Notes under the pieces: generated by a model
Seen by the model: only the letters and a program-made list of their open reading frames with translations
The model's database searches: none
Told to the model about the DNA's origin: nothing
DNA from: Pseudomicrostroma phylloplanum
Lineage: Eukaryota; Basidiomycota; Exobasidiomycetes; Microstromatales
Direction of reading: 5' to 3'
Length of the DNA: 64,000 nucleotides
Assembly (NCBI GenBank): GCA_039545275.1
Contig: BCHS01000007.1
Span: 434,001 to 498,000, forward strand
Position numbers and translations under genes: made by a program
Shown: one piece after another, positions 45,552-57,600 of the stretch
Position numbering within the stretch: the stretch's first letter is position 1
How the letters are laid out: each line of letters starts with the position of its first letter

Positions 45552-46957
45552 ATGTCGCTCTCGAACAAGCTCTCCATCACTGATGTCGACCTCAAGGGCA
45601 AGAAGGTCCTGATCAGGTGAGTATCTCTCCCCACCCCGTGCATGGCCCACGCCCTGAGATACAGCTGATCTTCCCCCTCCTCATGCCACCTCCAGGGTCG
45701 ACTTCAACGTCCCCATGGACGGAGACAAGGTCACCAACCCTCAGCGAATCCAGGCCGCTATCCCCACCATCAAGTACGCCATTGAGCAGCGTAAGTAGCG
45801 GCCGCATTGCATATCTGGTGCGTAACCGAGCAGCTGATTCCACCCACCTTCCGGCTCCAACAGAGGCCAAGGCCGTCATCCTGATGTCTCACCTTGGCAG
45901 GCCGGACGGAAAGCCCGTAGCCAAGTACAGCTTGAAGCCAGTCACCGCAAAGGTCTCTGAGCTGCTCGGCAAGGACGTCAAGTTCCTGCCCGACTGCGTT
46001 GGTTCCGAGACCGAGCAGGCCGTTGCTGGTGCTTCCGATGGCCAGATCTTCCTGCTGGAGAACCTGCGCTATCACATCGAGGAGGAAGGAAAGGGAACCA
46101 ACGAGAAGGGTGAGAAGGTCAAGGCCGACAAGTCTGCCGTAGAGGCCTTCCGAGCCAGCCTCACCAAGTTGGCAGACGTTTACATCAACGACGCCTTCGG
46201 AACTGCCCACCGAGCCCACTCTTCCATGGTCGGCGTTCAGCTGCAAGAGCGAGCCAGTGGATTCCTCATGAAGAAGGAGCTCGAGTTCTTTGCCCGCGCT
46301 CTCGAGAACCCCGACCGACCATTCCTGTCCATCCTCGGTGGTGCCAAGGTCTCTGACAAGATCCAGCTGATCGAGAACGTCCTGGACAAGGTCAACATCC
46401 TCATCATCTGTGGTGGAATGGCCTTCACTTTCAAGAAGACCCTCGAGAATGTCAACATCGGAAACTCGCTCTTCGACGATGCAGGCGCCAAGAAGGTCGC
46501 CGAGCTCGTGGAGAAGGCAAAGAAGAACAATGTCGAGTTGGTGCTCCCCGTGGACTACGTCACTGCAGACAAGTTCGACAAGGCCGCCCAGGTCGGCGAG
46601 GCTACCGACGAGAGCGGTATCCCCGATGGTTGGATGGGACTCGACGCTGGACCAAAGTCGCGCAAGCTCTTTGCCGACGCCATTGGCAAGGCCAAGCTGA
46701 TCCTCTGGAACGGCCCCGCTGGTGTCTTTGAGTTTGAGAACTTCGCCGGAGGCTCAAAGGCCATGCTCGACGCATGTCTCGAGGCCGAGAAGAAGGGAGC
46801 CACCGTCATCGTCGGTGGAGGTGACACAGCCACCGTCGTTGCCAACTACGGAGCCGAGGACGGCATCTCCCACTGCTCGACGGGTGGAGGAGCCTCGGTG
46901 GAGCTCTTGGAGGGCAAGGAGCTGCCTGGTGTCACTGCTCTGTCTGAGAAGAAATGA
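45552..46957 (+). CDS. PGK1: Phosphoglycerate kinase
   Basis: The glycolytic enzyme that makes ATP from 1,3-bisphosphoglycerate. Exons 45552-45616, 45696-45790 and 45864-46957; the introns are 79 and 73 nt, GT-AG, phases 2 and 1. Product 417 aa, the standard length. Motifs: the split but rebuilt [96 protein letters not shown] and [14 protein letters not shown]. Codon choice is strongly biased to C-ending codons, as expected for a highly expressed gene. The stop is TGA; an in-frame extension beyond it ends in PKL (separate feature). Confidence 0.97.
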
Positions 46958-46999
46958 AGGGCCGAGGGCGAGGAGAAGAGCACTCGCCCCAAATTGTAG
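46958..46999 (+). other. In-frame post-stop extension ending in PTS1 (PKL)
   Basis: After the PGK1 TGA (46955-46957) the frame stays open for 13 codons, RAEGEEKSTRPKL, then TAG 46997-46999. P-K-L fits the PTS1 consensus (S/A/P/C)-(K/R/H)-(L/M), with basic residues just upstream as usual for functional signals. Stop-codon readthrough giving peroxisomal PGK is established in Ustilago maydis (Freitag, Ast and Bölker 2012). Here the stop context is TGA-AGG, not the leakiest TGA-CTA, so efficiency is uncertain. Confidence 0.6.
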
Positions 47000-47177
47000 G
47001 CTTTTGTACAGCCGTGATAAAGGACGATGTGAGGAAGCAATAGCAATATAGACTGATACTTGAGTAAGCCAGCGTATTGAAGGGAGACAGCAGAGTCGGC
47101 ATCACACATAGTTCGGAAATGCATTTTGGGTTTCATTGACAAGGATCAGCACACGAATAGGCCTACGTACGAGCCCC

Positions 47178-49264
47178 TCAGTCCTCATCCATGGCAGCAG
47201 GAGCAGCCGTCCGCCTCCTCCGTCCTCCCCTGCCCGTATCCTCATCCAACGTCTCCCCAGCTCCACCAGCCTCTTCGGCCAGAGCTGCCAGCTCTTCATC
47301 CGCATCGAGAGATTCCCCATCGTCGTCCTCATCATCATCATCGTCCTCGTCGTCGTCATCGTCACTGTCGTCTCCTCCTTCTCCCTCTTCCTCTGCTTCT
47401 TCGCCCTTTTCTGAGCCTGTAGGTTGAGGAGTAGACGCAGCAGGAGGTGCAGGTGCTGTGGCAGGGGCTGCGGGTGTCTCCTCGGCCTCGTCTTCATCGT
47501 CGGAAGCAGCGATGGCCGCTGGTCGCCTTGAGCCGTTGGTTGTGGCAGCAGCAGCGGAGTGCTTGGGCTGACGACGCCCAGTGAGACTGTCCGACTCGTT
47601 TGCTTCTTCGTCGTCCTCTGCGCTTCCCTCTCCATCCTCTGCAGCTCTCCTCCGCGGAGCCTCTTCCTCTTCCTCCTCTTCTTCTTCTTCTTCCGGTTCA
47701 CTCTCCTCGAGCTCAGGCAATGCCTCGGCAAGCAGATCAACTTCGCTCCTCTTGTGTAGGCGCTTGAGCTGGTCTCGCTCAGAGAGCTCCTGGTGCGTGA
47801 GGGCGATGCTCTGCCAGTAGTCTGGATCGGCATTGTGAGCATCGGGCCGGCGGGAGCGCTTGACGCGGAGCGTGGTTCGTTGGGTAATGGGATGGTAGTA
47901 GGCCTTCTTGCCGCCTCCTTCCTTGTAGCCATGTTGAACGCGCTGCCTTTCACTTGCAATGATGGGCTGAAGAGAAGTGGAAGCTTCGTCCTCGCTGAAG
48001 TTGAGGACGAGGATACGCTGCCACTCCTCTTCGCCGCCTTGGCGCTCAGGCTCGTAGTCCCTCTGATGACTGTACGGAGTAGTGACCTTTGCCCTGTCCC
48101 GAGAGAAAGCCACCTGCTTCTCCTGAGTGACCTCTTCCTCCTCACCTTCAACCTCTTCCGGCTCCTGAGGCAGATCTGCAGCCCAGCCACTTCTCCTCCT
48201 CCGCTCCTCTCTGCGCAATACAGCGGCTTCCCTGACTGAGTCGTCCAGGCTTCCGGCTTGGTCTTGGAAGAAGGCACGATCTTCCTCGTCGAAGGCATCC
48301 GGGTCGGCGAGGAGGAGCTCATCGAATTCTTGAGGCGATAGATCGGCGGGGATGGTCGTGGGCAGGAAGAAAGAGACCAGAGGTCGCATTGTGAATGGGT
48401 CTGGACGGGCGCGCAGGAGTGAAAGATGTAGTCGAGGGTCGATGACCTGGCGAGACTCCTCGTGTCTACCGGGTGCATCGCTGAACTTCAGGACGTGGTA
48501 TTGAGTCGCCCATGTATCGAAGTCGGGCAGAAGTTCAAAGCTTTCCACGGGCTTGAGATCCTTCTTCGTTGGGTGTTGCAGCTTCTCCAACGGCACTTCA
48601 GCCGCCGCAAAGGTAGCTTCGATGCGGGTAGCCTCTGCAGCAGGGGATACGTCCACCCCTGTCCTTTCCTGCTGACGGGCGGAGCGGACGGCTGCTTCGG
48701 CTTTTGCCTTGCGATCTGCTCCAAGGTACTCGGTCCTCCTGAGCCATCCTACGTCCTTGGCCCCTAGCGCTTCCACCGTGGGAGTTGCGGTCCCGCTAGC
48801 GCCATTGGCATGCTGGTTCTGGAGGTAGGCCGGTGTGACAAGAGGCGGCGCAGGGGCAGAAGCCAGAGCCGGGTTGAGCAGCCAAGCATCCTCCGAGTGG
48901 ATCTGAGAAGCCTCAAGAGGAGGAGGCGCGCCATCTATCGGTCTACCTTGAGCGTCTGTGGCCCAGAGCTCGGGGAAGGCATTGATGTCGAGGGGCATGC
49001 CTCCTTCTCCGTCTACTACTAGCGGAAAAGGTACCGAGTCCGCCAGACGCGATGACCATGTTGGATCTGCATATCGGTCTGCTGGTGTGTCGATGCTGAG
49101 AAGCTTGGGTGGGTAAGGTGGAAGAGGGAGCGGATTGGGGTACCGTATCCTCTCGATGAGGTCGGTCCTACAAAGGAAGAATGGTCGAGATGGAAGTCAG
49201 TATCAGCTCCCAAGACGGGCAGTAGCCAGGCAAAGCGAGCTCACCTCTTCCTGGAAGATGACAT
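47178..49264 (-). CDS. PAF1: PAF1, RNA polymerase II-associated factor 1
   Basis: A subunit of the Paf1 elongation complex, which supports transcription-coupled histone modification. Exons complement(49264-49245, 49167-47178), with a 77-nt phase-2 intron (GTGAGC...TGTAG); 669 aa. The 20-nt first exon supplies MSSSRK, and the splice yields RTDLIERIRYPNPLPLPPYP followed by PKLL, the diagnostic Paf1 N-terminus. Later family segments are GWLRRTEYLGADRK, SFELLPDFDTWA and a long acidic Glu/Asp/Ser-rich C-terminus. Although ATG 48998 opens a 606-codon frame, it is internal: the exon continues upstream in frame. It is divergent from RIO1. Confidence 0.9.
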
Positions 49265-49605
49265 CGCGTACGATTGAGGCGACTGACGCTCCTGAGTCTG
49301 AGCGTGGATCAGTCGCGATGTATGAACGCTGCTGTTATGGTGGTGCTACGAGTCTCCGGGGAGGGCGGCCAGCTTCCGCCAAGAAGGAAGTGGGAGCCGT
49401 GGAGTCGATGGTCCCGACGACGCGCGCGGCTCCGACGGCGCCCTTTCCGCTCAATTTTTGGATACGAAGCCAGGTCCAGCTGCGAATTGGGCAAGAAGGG
49501 ACAGTCAGGCACAGGCTGCTCACCCTCACGATGCTCGTATACATCATCTAGCTGGGACAGCATCACTAGTATAGTCTCACAGCTCGCCTTGCTCTGCTGG
49601 TGACC
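49265..49605. other. Divergent promoter region PAF1 / RIO1
   Basis: 341 bp between divergent starts of a transcription-elongation gene and a ribosome-biogenesis kinase gene. No coding region is supported. Confidence 0.45.
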
Positions 49606-51982
49606 ATGTCGATGGCGATAGTGGACCATCGCATCGACGATGACCAGGCAGATCAGTTCGCTGACGCAGAAGAGCAGGCGCCCACACTGCACCCAGAGCA
49701 GCCCGCCGCTCCAAATCCTCACCCGGACGTAGGCCCAGAGCCAACCATTGAAGACGGATTTGACGAAGATGACGCCGAAGACGATTACGATACTGGCGAA
49801 GACAGCGAGCTGGAGCGCATTCAGGCCTTTGACTTTCAGGACGCAGACTGGGACATGGCAAAAGGAGGTGAGAGGAGGGATGCAGGTGGCAGCATGGCAT
49901 AATACGACTTGGGCTGACATAGTGATCATTCGACGCAGACTTCACAAAGCTCTACAACCGCTCACGTCAAGTGCAGTCTGTGGCTCAAGGCAGCTCAGAT
50001 GCAGCGGTACCTTTGCCAGCAATGAACGTGTCGAGGAAGGCTGCTGCTGCCAAGGAGGCAAGGGACGAAGCCAATCGTACGAACAACCGGAACACGGGCA
50101 ATAATGCAGGAGCGTCTGGCTCTACAGACCAGAACCGTACCGCGTCAGCGGAAGATGGCGAAAACGCTACGCAGGAGGCTCCTCACGATAAGACGGCCGC
50201 TCAGCTCTCATCGCTGTCTCACCTCGCGTCTCGGATATCTTTGTCTGGTTCCCTGAATGCCTCTGTCCCTCGGAAAGGCAACTCGGCCACGGCTTCAAAA
50301 GACAAGGACAAAGCCGACAGGGCCACTACCCAGCAGGTTCTCGATCCTCGGACGCTCGTCATCCTCTTCAAGATGCTGCAAAGAGGCTTCCTGCAGCACA
50401 TCGATGGAGTCATCTCGACTGGCAAGGAAGCCAATGTCTACCACGCCTCCATGCCGCCGCCTCCTCTGGCTGAGCATGGCGAGGACGAGACGACTCCGGC
50501 TGATGAGCGTAAGGGCACTCCGGTCCATGTGGCCATCAAGATCTACAAGACCTCCATCCTGGTCTTCAAGGATCGTCATCAATACGTGTCTGGAGAGTAC
50601 CGCTTCAGAAACGGCTACTCGGGCTCGAATCCACGTAAGATGGTCAAGACCTGGGCAGAGAAGGAAGCTCGGAATCTCAAGAGACTGGTGTCTGCCGGGA
50701 TCAGAGCTCCCAAGCCACTGGAGCTGAGGGACCACGTCTTGGTCATGGATTTCCTGGGCGACCAGGCTGGTTGGGCTAGCCCTCGCCTGAAAGATGCTGA
50801 GAAGAGCATCGATCAGGAAGTTGAGAATGGCCAAGACGACAGATGGGAGGACCTGTATAGAGAGATGCTGGCTGGTATGCGAACATTATGGTGGCAATGT
50901 CGCCTCGTCCATGCTGACTTGAGCGAGTACAACGTCCTGTGAGTGAAGAGGGAGAAGCGGGCTACAGCAGCCTTGATCATAGATGTGCCGACACTGACAT
51001 CGCTTCCGTTTCAACAAACTTACTCAGGTACCACGAGTCCCACTTGTGGATCATTGACGTCTCTCAGTCCGTTGAGCATGACCACCCGAAAGCTCTTGAG
51101 TTTCTTCGAGCCGACATCTCTCACATTGAGTCCTACTTTGCGAAGAGAGGAGGCGTGAGGAACGTTCTCGGCCTGCGCAAGGTCTTCGACTGGATCATTG
51201 CCGAGCCCAGAGAGCGTGCGAAAAGGGGCGGTGGAAACGTGGGTATTGATCAAGTCCACGAGCAAGACCAAGGCAACGAGGAAGCATACGAGGGCGAGTT
51301 CAAGATCGTCCAGACTGGAGGCACTGGGCCATTTGCACAGCTGGAAGTGCGGGAGCGAGAGCGAGGGGAGAGCGAGGAAGAATTGATGGCAGATCTCAAG
51401 GACATCATGGAAAGGAGCACAAGCTCAAAGGCAGCTGTCCCATCCGCGCCTCCCGCAAGCAACGGTCTGGATCACTCCGCCGACGCACAGGCATCATCGG
51501 CCAGTCAACGGGACGAACAGGTGCAGGCGCAGCAGCAGTCCTCAGACGAAGCAGTCTTCTTCTCATCGTACATTCCAAGGACGCTGAACGAAGTCTACGA
51601 CCCCGAGCGGGACATACAGAAGCTCAAGAAGGACGGAGCGGGAAGTCTGATCTATGCTGGCGGTGTGACCGGACTCGGTAGCGCCAATGTAGAACAGGCG
51701 TCGAGGCCTTCTGAACAAGGAGCCGCATCCAGCTCGCAGACGCCTGCCAAAGGCGAATTAGAGTCAGGTGCAAGCGACGACGAGAGTTCAGACGAGGACG
51801 GCAGCTCAGACGAAGACGACGAGAACGGCGAGACCAGGGAGAAGAAGGGGCCCCGAGGTCACCGTCACGAGGATCGCGAAGCCAAGAAGCAGCGGAAGCA
51901 AGAGGTCAAGTCTGCGAATCAGGAGCGGCGCAAGACGAAAATGTCCAAGAAGGAAAAACTCAAGAAAATGAAGAAGAAGTGA
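49606..51982 (+). CDS. RIO1: RIO1 atypical serine kinase
   Basis: An atypical kinase/ATPase needed for late 40S subunit maturation. Exons 49606-49867, 49939-50938 and 51028-51982; the introns are 71 and 89 nt; 738 aa. RIO1 signatures: DFTKLYNRSRQ (made by the first splice), the flexible P-loop STGKEANVYHA, VAIKIYKTSILVFKDRHQYV, SGEYRFRNGYS and NPRKMVKTWAEKEARNLKRL. The catalytic LVHADLSEYNVL meets YHESHLWIIDVSQSVEHDHP across the second splice; the metal-binding Asp is in IIDVSQ. Long acidic N-terminal and lysine-rich C-terminal tails (KKEKLKKMKKK) are as usual in fungal Rio1. Confidence 0.95.
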
Positions 51983-52413
51983 TCATACCCTCTGATCGGA
52001 TCAGGAGATCGTTCGGATCCTACCACCTCCTGATCGGCAGGCATTGTACTCTAGCGCACTGACTCGATATAGGCAAATGTGATCGCGTCACGATTGGTCT
52101 CACATCCTGCAAGTGCAGCATAGTAGGCGCGCCTGCACGCGGGGACGCGGGCACTGGGGCGCGTAACGCACAAAATCGACCTCGGGAGCAAAAGTCTGAG
52201 ATGACTGGCGCTGACAGTCATGCTGTCTGATGGTGACGGAAGCTTTCTCTAGTGGGATACTTCAGAAGGCCCGATGAATACCCTGACGATGCGTCTTCTC
52301 CCCCACCATCACACATACTCACCCACTTGGTACCGTATCTACGAATACACACACTAAGTGAACACCATATACTGCCACATCCAAAGCCTACATTCACACC
52401 TTTTGCTGCAGAC
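51983..52413. other. Intergenic region RIO1 / RGG-box gene
   Basis: About 430 bp, with a GATC-rich short palindromic stretch near 51992-52020. The open frame entering the next CDS from 52252 starts at a GTG, so I treat this stretch as promoter and leader. Confidence 0.4.
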
Positions 52414-53892
52414 ATGTCTCGACCCAGCAACAACGACCGTCCCGAATCCTCCGCCGAGGACACGCAGCCTCAGCGGGGAGGCAACCCTGAGTTCCTCCGA
52501 CAATTCCACCTGCGAAATCTGCAGCGAGCCGCAGAATCGGCAATGATCAGATACCACAAGGTGTCGCCCGATATGCTCGATCTGTCCAGGGACAGCCCAT
52601 ACACCTACGATGTAGAGTATGGATTCAAAGTCATTTGCCTCCTTTGGAAATGGATCCACTTGTCGGGTCAAGGCGCCGCAATCACAGCCGCAACGCCCAA
52701 GGCTCTACGCCTGCCCACAGTCGGCACCCAATGGGAGCTCGGCTACTGTCCTCTCCGAACGCTCCTTCGCAACATCCCTCGAGAGCCCTTGGAGTTCAAG
52801 TCTCCCAAATACCTCATTCAGTTGCGACTCAGTGCCGGAAGACTCTTCCAGGCCTTGACCGGCCTCAGATTTCCTCCCTGCGCTACCGCGGCGCATCTCC
52901 TCCTACGAGAATTCCCCGAACCCTCGCAGCGCGTGCATACCATCCATATCGCCGCCGCCATCTTTTGGACTCAAAAGACCTTCCAGCATGCCCTGGCGAC
53001 CACCGAAGACAAATACATCGAGCTCTTCGGCGTTAGTGCCGGCAAAGGCTTCGATCGCATGCAGTACGGGCTCAACCTCAGCGGATTTTCATTCTCCGGT
53101 ACTCCTGAGCCTGCCAGACCATCCGAAGAGGCTGCATCGAGCCCTACTGAAAGCGTGCCTAAATCGCGCACTGAAGTCGACATTCATCGTTTCTCCATTC
53201 TCTCGGAACTGGTTGGGCCAATCTATATCGAGGAAGCGGCACAGCAGGAGCCGGCTGAAGAGTCCACCAACGAAGCGGCACACCAGACGCAGACTGAAGA
53301 GTCCACCGACGAAGTGGCATCCGAGACGGAGGACGACGACAAAGACACCGAATCCAGCGCGACGGTCAATGCCGAGGACTTGCAGGAGATATACGACCTC
53401 TTCCCTCCTACTCCTCCTCGTGTCGCCACCCCCGTCGCCCCCGCTGCAATGGTCCCACCTCCCCCCACCGAGCCTCGAGCCGACCGAGACGCCGCTGCCG
53501 CTGCTGCTGCTGGTGGTGGTGCCGGTGCCGGTGTCGGTGCCGCTCCTTACTGGAACAGGAACCGAAATGGCTACCGCGGTCGCGGTGGCTACCGAGGACG
53601 CCGAGGCGGTGGTGCCCCCCGCAACGGTCGAAACTACTACAATGGTCCCCGGCAGGGTGCACGCAACCAAGGCTTCTACCGACCAGCACCCAGATTTGCT
53701 GCACCTGCACCTGCACCTACTGCACCTACTGCACCTGCAGCCGGCACCGTCCCCATGTACAACCAAGAAGCTGCCTGGGACGAAGCAGCCGTCTCTGCCG
53801 CCTGGGACGAGCCCCACCTCCACTGGTCGGCCGATGAGGACGAGCTGAATGCCCGCGTCAGACAGGCCTTCAACCGGGTCCGAGTCATGTAA
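52414..53892 (+). CDS. Unrecognised protein with RGG-box region
   Basis: 492 aa from ATG 52414 (frame open from 52252 without an ATG). Residues about 20-230 look like an alpha-helical globular domain: FLRQFHLRNLQRAAESAMIR, YTYDVEYGFKVICLLWKWI, LRTLLRNIPREPLEF, SPKYLIQLRLSAGRLFQALTG, RVHTIHIAAAIFWTQKTFQH. An acidic repeat follows (TEESTDEVASETEDDDKD with near-copies of EESTNEAAHQT). The C-terminus has an Ala/Gly stretch and an Arg/Gly/Tyr-rich RGG box (NGYRGRGGYRGRRGGG) that suggests RNA binding. I cannot name the family. Codon use resembles the neighbours, so there is no sign of transfer. Confidence 0.65.
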   Translation: MSRPSNNDRPESSAEDTQPQRGGNPEFLRQFHLRNLQRAAESAMIRYHKVSPDMLDLSRDSPYTYDVEYGFKVICLLWKWIHLSGQGAAITAATPKALRLPTVGTQWELGYCPLRTLLRNIPREPLEFKSPKYLIQLRLSAGRLFQALTGLRFPPCATAAHLLLREFPEPSQRVHTIHIAAAIFWTQKTFQHALATTEDKYIELFGVSAGKGFDRMQYGLNLSGFSFSGTPEPARPSEEAASSPTESVPKSRTEVDIHRFSILSELVGPIYIEEAAQQEPAEESTNEAAHQTQTEESTDEVASETEDDDKDTESSATVNAEDLQEIYDLFPPTPPRVATPVAPAAMVPPPPTEPRADRDAAAAAAAGGGAGAGVGAAPYWNRNRNGYRGRGGYRGRRGGGAPRNGRNYYNGPRQGARNQGFYRPAPRFAAPAPAPTAPTAPAAGTVPMYNQEAAWDEAAVSAAWDEPHLHWSADEDELNARVRQAFNRVRVM

Positions 53893-54618
53893 GGAACGGA
53901 GCTCTTCCCTCGGCTCTCCACCGTTCCGTGCTCTGTGTTCCGTGTTCCGTGCCCATGCTTGGTGCAGTCGTCTCGTTTCGGAATAAAGAAAGGAAAGCAG
54001 AAAGGAAGAAAGAAACAAAGGCAGGAAGCAAGAAACAAAGGAAGGAAGAAAGGAAGGAAGTGCTCGTTCTCGTACATATGTCGTTGCTATAGTCCGTTTT
54101 TGCTCTCGTGCCCATTTCTTATTCTTTCTCGTCATCGTCGCTCTTGCTATTCTCTTCACTACCCCTTTCTCACCACTACCCCGGCGCATCACTACCCCTT
54201 TGCTTCACTACCCTTGTGCTCAGTCGTGTCTTGTCTGCGTAGTCTTTTCCTTTTTCTTCTTGAAATCAATCGAGCAAGTGCTCAATTTTTTTAAATATTT
54301 ACTTGACAGGGATAGCTACCCACTAGACTGGTGCTTACCCTACGACTCACGCTGTAGTGGACGTCTGTCAGCATCTCGTTGCCTTGTCGTCGTCAAGAGG
54401 TCGGTCTTACAGTCACAAGGTCTCACTCTTCGCATGCCCTGTGGCATGTCACGCCACACTCTCTGAATGAGAAGGACACGATGACCTTGTATGAAAAGAA
54501 GAGGCAGAGCAGATGGTAGACTAAATGCACAGGACTACACACACTTTTACCTCCACCCCTTATCCCTGCTGACAGCCGCAAGGACGCCACTATAGCTCTA
54601 CCTGCAGGACCTGCTCGC
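53893..54618. other. Convergent intergenic region with purine and pyrimidine tracts
   Basis: About 725 bp between the RGG-box gene and CLASP 3' ends. It contains a GGAAAGAAA-type purine tract (53980-54060), then a TC-rich stretch with repeated CACTACCCC (54160-54215), and an AT-rich spot (54280-54300). No gene is seen. Confidence 0.5.
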
Positions 54619-57600
54619 TCAGCGCCTGACTCTAGCTCTAGCACCAGCATTAGCACTCGCCGCCTCTTTTGCCAACAGCCTCCTCTTCTGCCCGATGAAG
54701 TAGAGGAGCAGATCCTTCTGCGCCTGCTTCAGTGGGCCCACCGCTGCGAACAAGTCCTCCACCCCATCGGCACCACCCCTTCCACTCGCGCTTGCGCCAT
54801 TGTCTTGCCCTGCGGCTCCTGAAGTAGAGGCGCTAGAGCCCTCTTCCTCCTCATCGGCGGCACGTCCCTGCTCGATCCTCACCTGCGCACAGCTAATAAC
54901 ATCCACGGCAGCCTGGCGCAGCGCAGTGACGTGCTCGTCATTGAGGGCACGTAGAATCCAGGCGCGGGCGCGAGGTACTTCTTCCAGTACCATGTCGGGT
55001 GGTAGACGGAGCAGGAGACGGGAGAGGGCGCGAAGGGAGAGAAGGAGGATTTTACTGTCGGTTGCTGCTGCTTCAGCTCCTGCTCCTGCGTCTGCAGCTG
55101 GGACTGGAGGAGAAGGAGCGGGTCCCATGCTGGAGAGGAGCGAGCTGAGCCCCAGAGCTGGCAAGGTCCTGGCTGCCCAGCTATCGACAAGGGCCTCGCA
55201 GCCTGAGATGACTTTAGTCGGCGGCGTCGCGCCTCTTCGACTGCCACTCGCACTCGCACTGCCACTCCCGATGCTTGCGCGGATCTTGAAGATCAGAGAG
55301 AGTAGGTCGACTTCGAGGCCATAGGAGAGGAAGAGTGGGTACTGATTTTCCACCAGCATGAAAAAGAGGGAGAGACCAGCCATGGGCGCGTCTTCTGCCT
55401 GAGCCGGAGGGACGCTCTCGCCCGCAGAGGCAGGTGTGGCAAAGCTGGCGAGCAAGGAGCGCTCCAGCGCTTCCCACACCTTGCAGAAGAGGTTCGATTC
55501 CCTCCATGCGTCCGCTTGCTGCTGCTGAAGAGAATCGCCATCACCATCGCCTTCCTCCTCCTGCATCCTCCGCTTGGCAGCCTCGTCTGCTGCATAAGCC
55601 CCTTGTCCGCTCTGCAAGAGCTGTTCATCAGCCGCAGTGTCTTCTCTGGTCTGTACAGGGAAGCTGCGAGCCATAATTGCCAGATTCGAGAAAGTTGCTG
55701 GGGTCGCTTTTCCTGTGCGGACCTCTTCGACCCATTGTAGAGCATCTGGAGTATTCTTCATAGGCGAGAGGGTAGTCTGAGTCTGCGAGGTGAGACGAGA
55801 AGCGCGCGAAGCGAGGTAGCTTTTGCCTTCAGCTGGAGAGACAGGTGGTGGTGCTCGTTGCGGAGGCGCTTTTGTCTCTGGCTCTGCTAACGGAGAGGTG
55901 GACGTGGGAGCTTCTGACGAAAGCGCCGGCGTCCGCTCGTCTTCCTTCGCTTGTCGAGTGATCCGCGGTGTCGACTGATTGGTGTCGTCGCCATTGTAGG
56001 CCTCCTCCTCATCCTCGTCCTCCTCGTCCCCTCCCTGGCCATTCGTTGACTGCTGACCCAGCCCAGCGAATGCGAAGCTCAGACTGTCGTCTACTCCACC
56101 AGCCGCCATTGCTCTCTTGAGGGGACTACTGCTCATGCCCATCAGGTCGACTGTCGCATCGCCATCAAGCGTGGCGTCTGCGTCATATTTGCCAAGCTGA
56201 ATAGTGTCGTCCGGATCGAGCATTTTCGCGGTCGGAGCAGCGGTACGAGGAGCTGGCGAGGACGGACTGGATTTGCCCTTCGCTGGTTGAACCGCACTCA
56301 GCGAATTGTACCCGCCGCCATACGCAGACATAGGTCGAGCGCTCGCGCTTACGCTACTGCTTGTACTCGCGCTGGAAGATCCAGCTGTGGATGTGGAGAC
56401 ATTGCGGGCTCTTGTCGGCTGGAAGGGCTGGAAGCGCTGCTGAGATTGTTGACCTCCGTAGCTTGACGGTGGGGGCGAGCTGGTGCTGTCGGCCCCGTTG
56501 CCAACCCTTCTGGGCGTTGTGCGAGACGCAGAAGAGGGAGACAAAGCCGAACTCGGTCTGCCTCCTTGCATCGCCCCTCTCGTTGGAGTAGTCGCTGAGC
56601 TGAGAGAAGCAGAAGAGGATGAGGGCGACGGCGGCAAAGGGACATCCGCTGCTCTGGGTATACGTGACGCCGAGAACTGTCGACTTTGTGATAGTGGCAT
56701 CTTCTTCGGTGTCGTCTCGCCGGTAGATTGGGGTGATCCTGCATATTCATCGCGCTCCGAACCTTGCGACTCTCGTTGTTGACGGGCCTGCTGCTCTCTC
56801 TTCTCAGCGACCATACGAGCTTTAGCAGCGAGAATGGCACTACTTGGTCCTCCAGATCTCTTTGCTGCAGCGGCCGCTACCGCTGGCTTGGACGCTGAGG
56901 GAGATGGCTCTTCGGCCCTGGAAGGAGGAGCTGCGCTGCTGACAGATCGACCTTGTGCGCCGGCAGCTACCGGCCTGATGGAAGCACTGCTGTTTGCTGC
57001 ACTAGTCGCTCCTGCTGCAATCTGTTTACGAATAGCCGGCTCCAGCTTCGACTCCAAGGCATGTCCTCGAGCAGGCCAATAGTGTCTGTACACATAGAAC
57101 GCCTCCCTCGAGTTGGCCCTCACGTCCTTATTCTGGTCCGCCAAGCCCTTTTGCAGGAACTTCTCAATGGTCGCAAGACCCTCGTGAGACTCTAGCGCGT
57201 GCTTGCGATGCTCGGCATGTGTGGCCAGCAGTGTGTGAAGATGCTCTGCCATACTAATTCTGGTGGTGATGTTCTTGTCTTGCATGCCTGCCCAGACGAG
57301 GTCCAGGAAGCGATGCCGATACGACGTGGTCTGGAAGAGCTCCTTGACTGCCTCCTGGGTGGCATTGGCTACCAGACGTTTCGTGTAACCAGCCATCTTC
57401 AGAAGCGCAGGCACAAAGGCGTCGAGGGTCGAATCCGCCAGACTATCGCCTACTCGTTGGGCAAGCTCCGCGATCAGTGAGACGCCCTGCATAGCTAGAG
57501 TGGTCCTCAAACTTCCTACAGCCTTGAGAACGCCATCAGTGAGGGACTTGATTCCGCTGACAAAGGCAGCGTCGTACTTGTCGAATGCTCCAGCTTTGAG

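Noticed and set aside
47178..48998. PAF1 starting at ATG 48998
   Set aside because: The frame continues upstream through VPFPLVVDGEGG and the conserved RYPNPLPLPPYPPKLL to a splice acceptor at 49168, so 48998 is internal.
52252..52413. N-terminal extension of the RGG-box protein
   Set aside because: The frame begins at GTG, not ATG, and its residues look like untranslated leader; the first ATG is 52414.
53089..54192. 367-codon minus-strand open frame opposite the RGG-box gene
   Set aside because: Gly/Ser/Cys-rich complement of the coding frame plus the low-complexity purine tract; no start context or domain.
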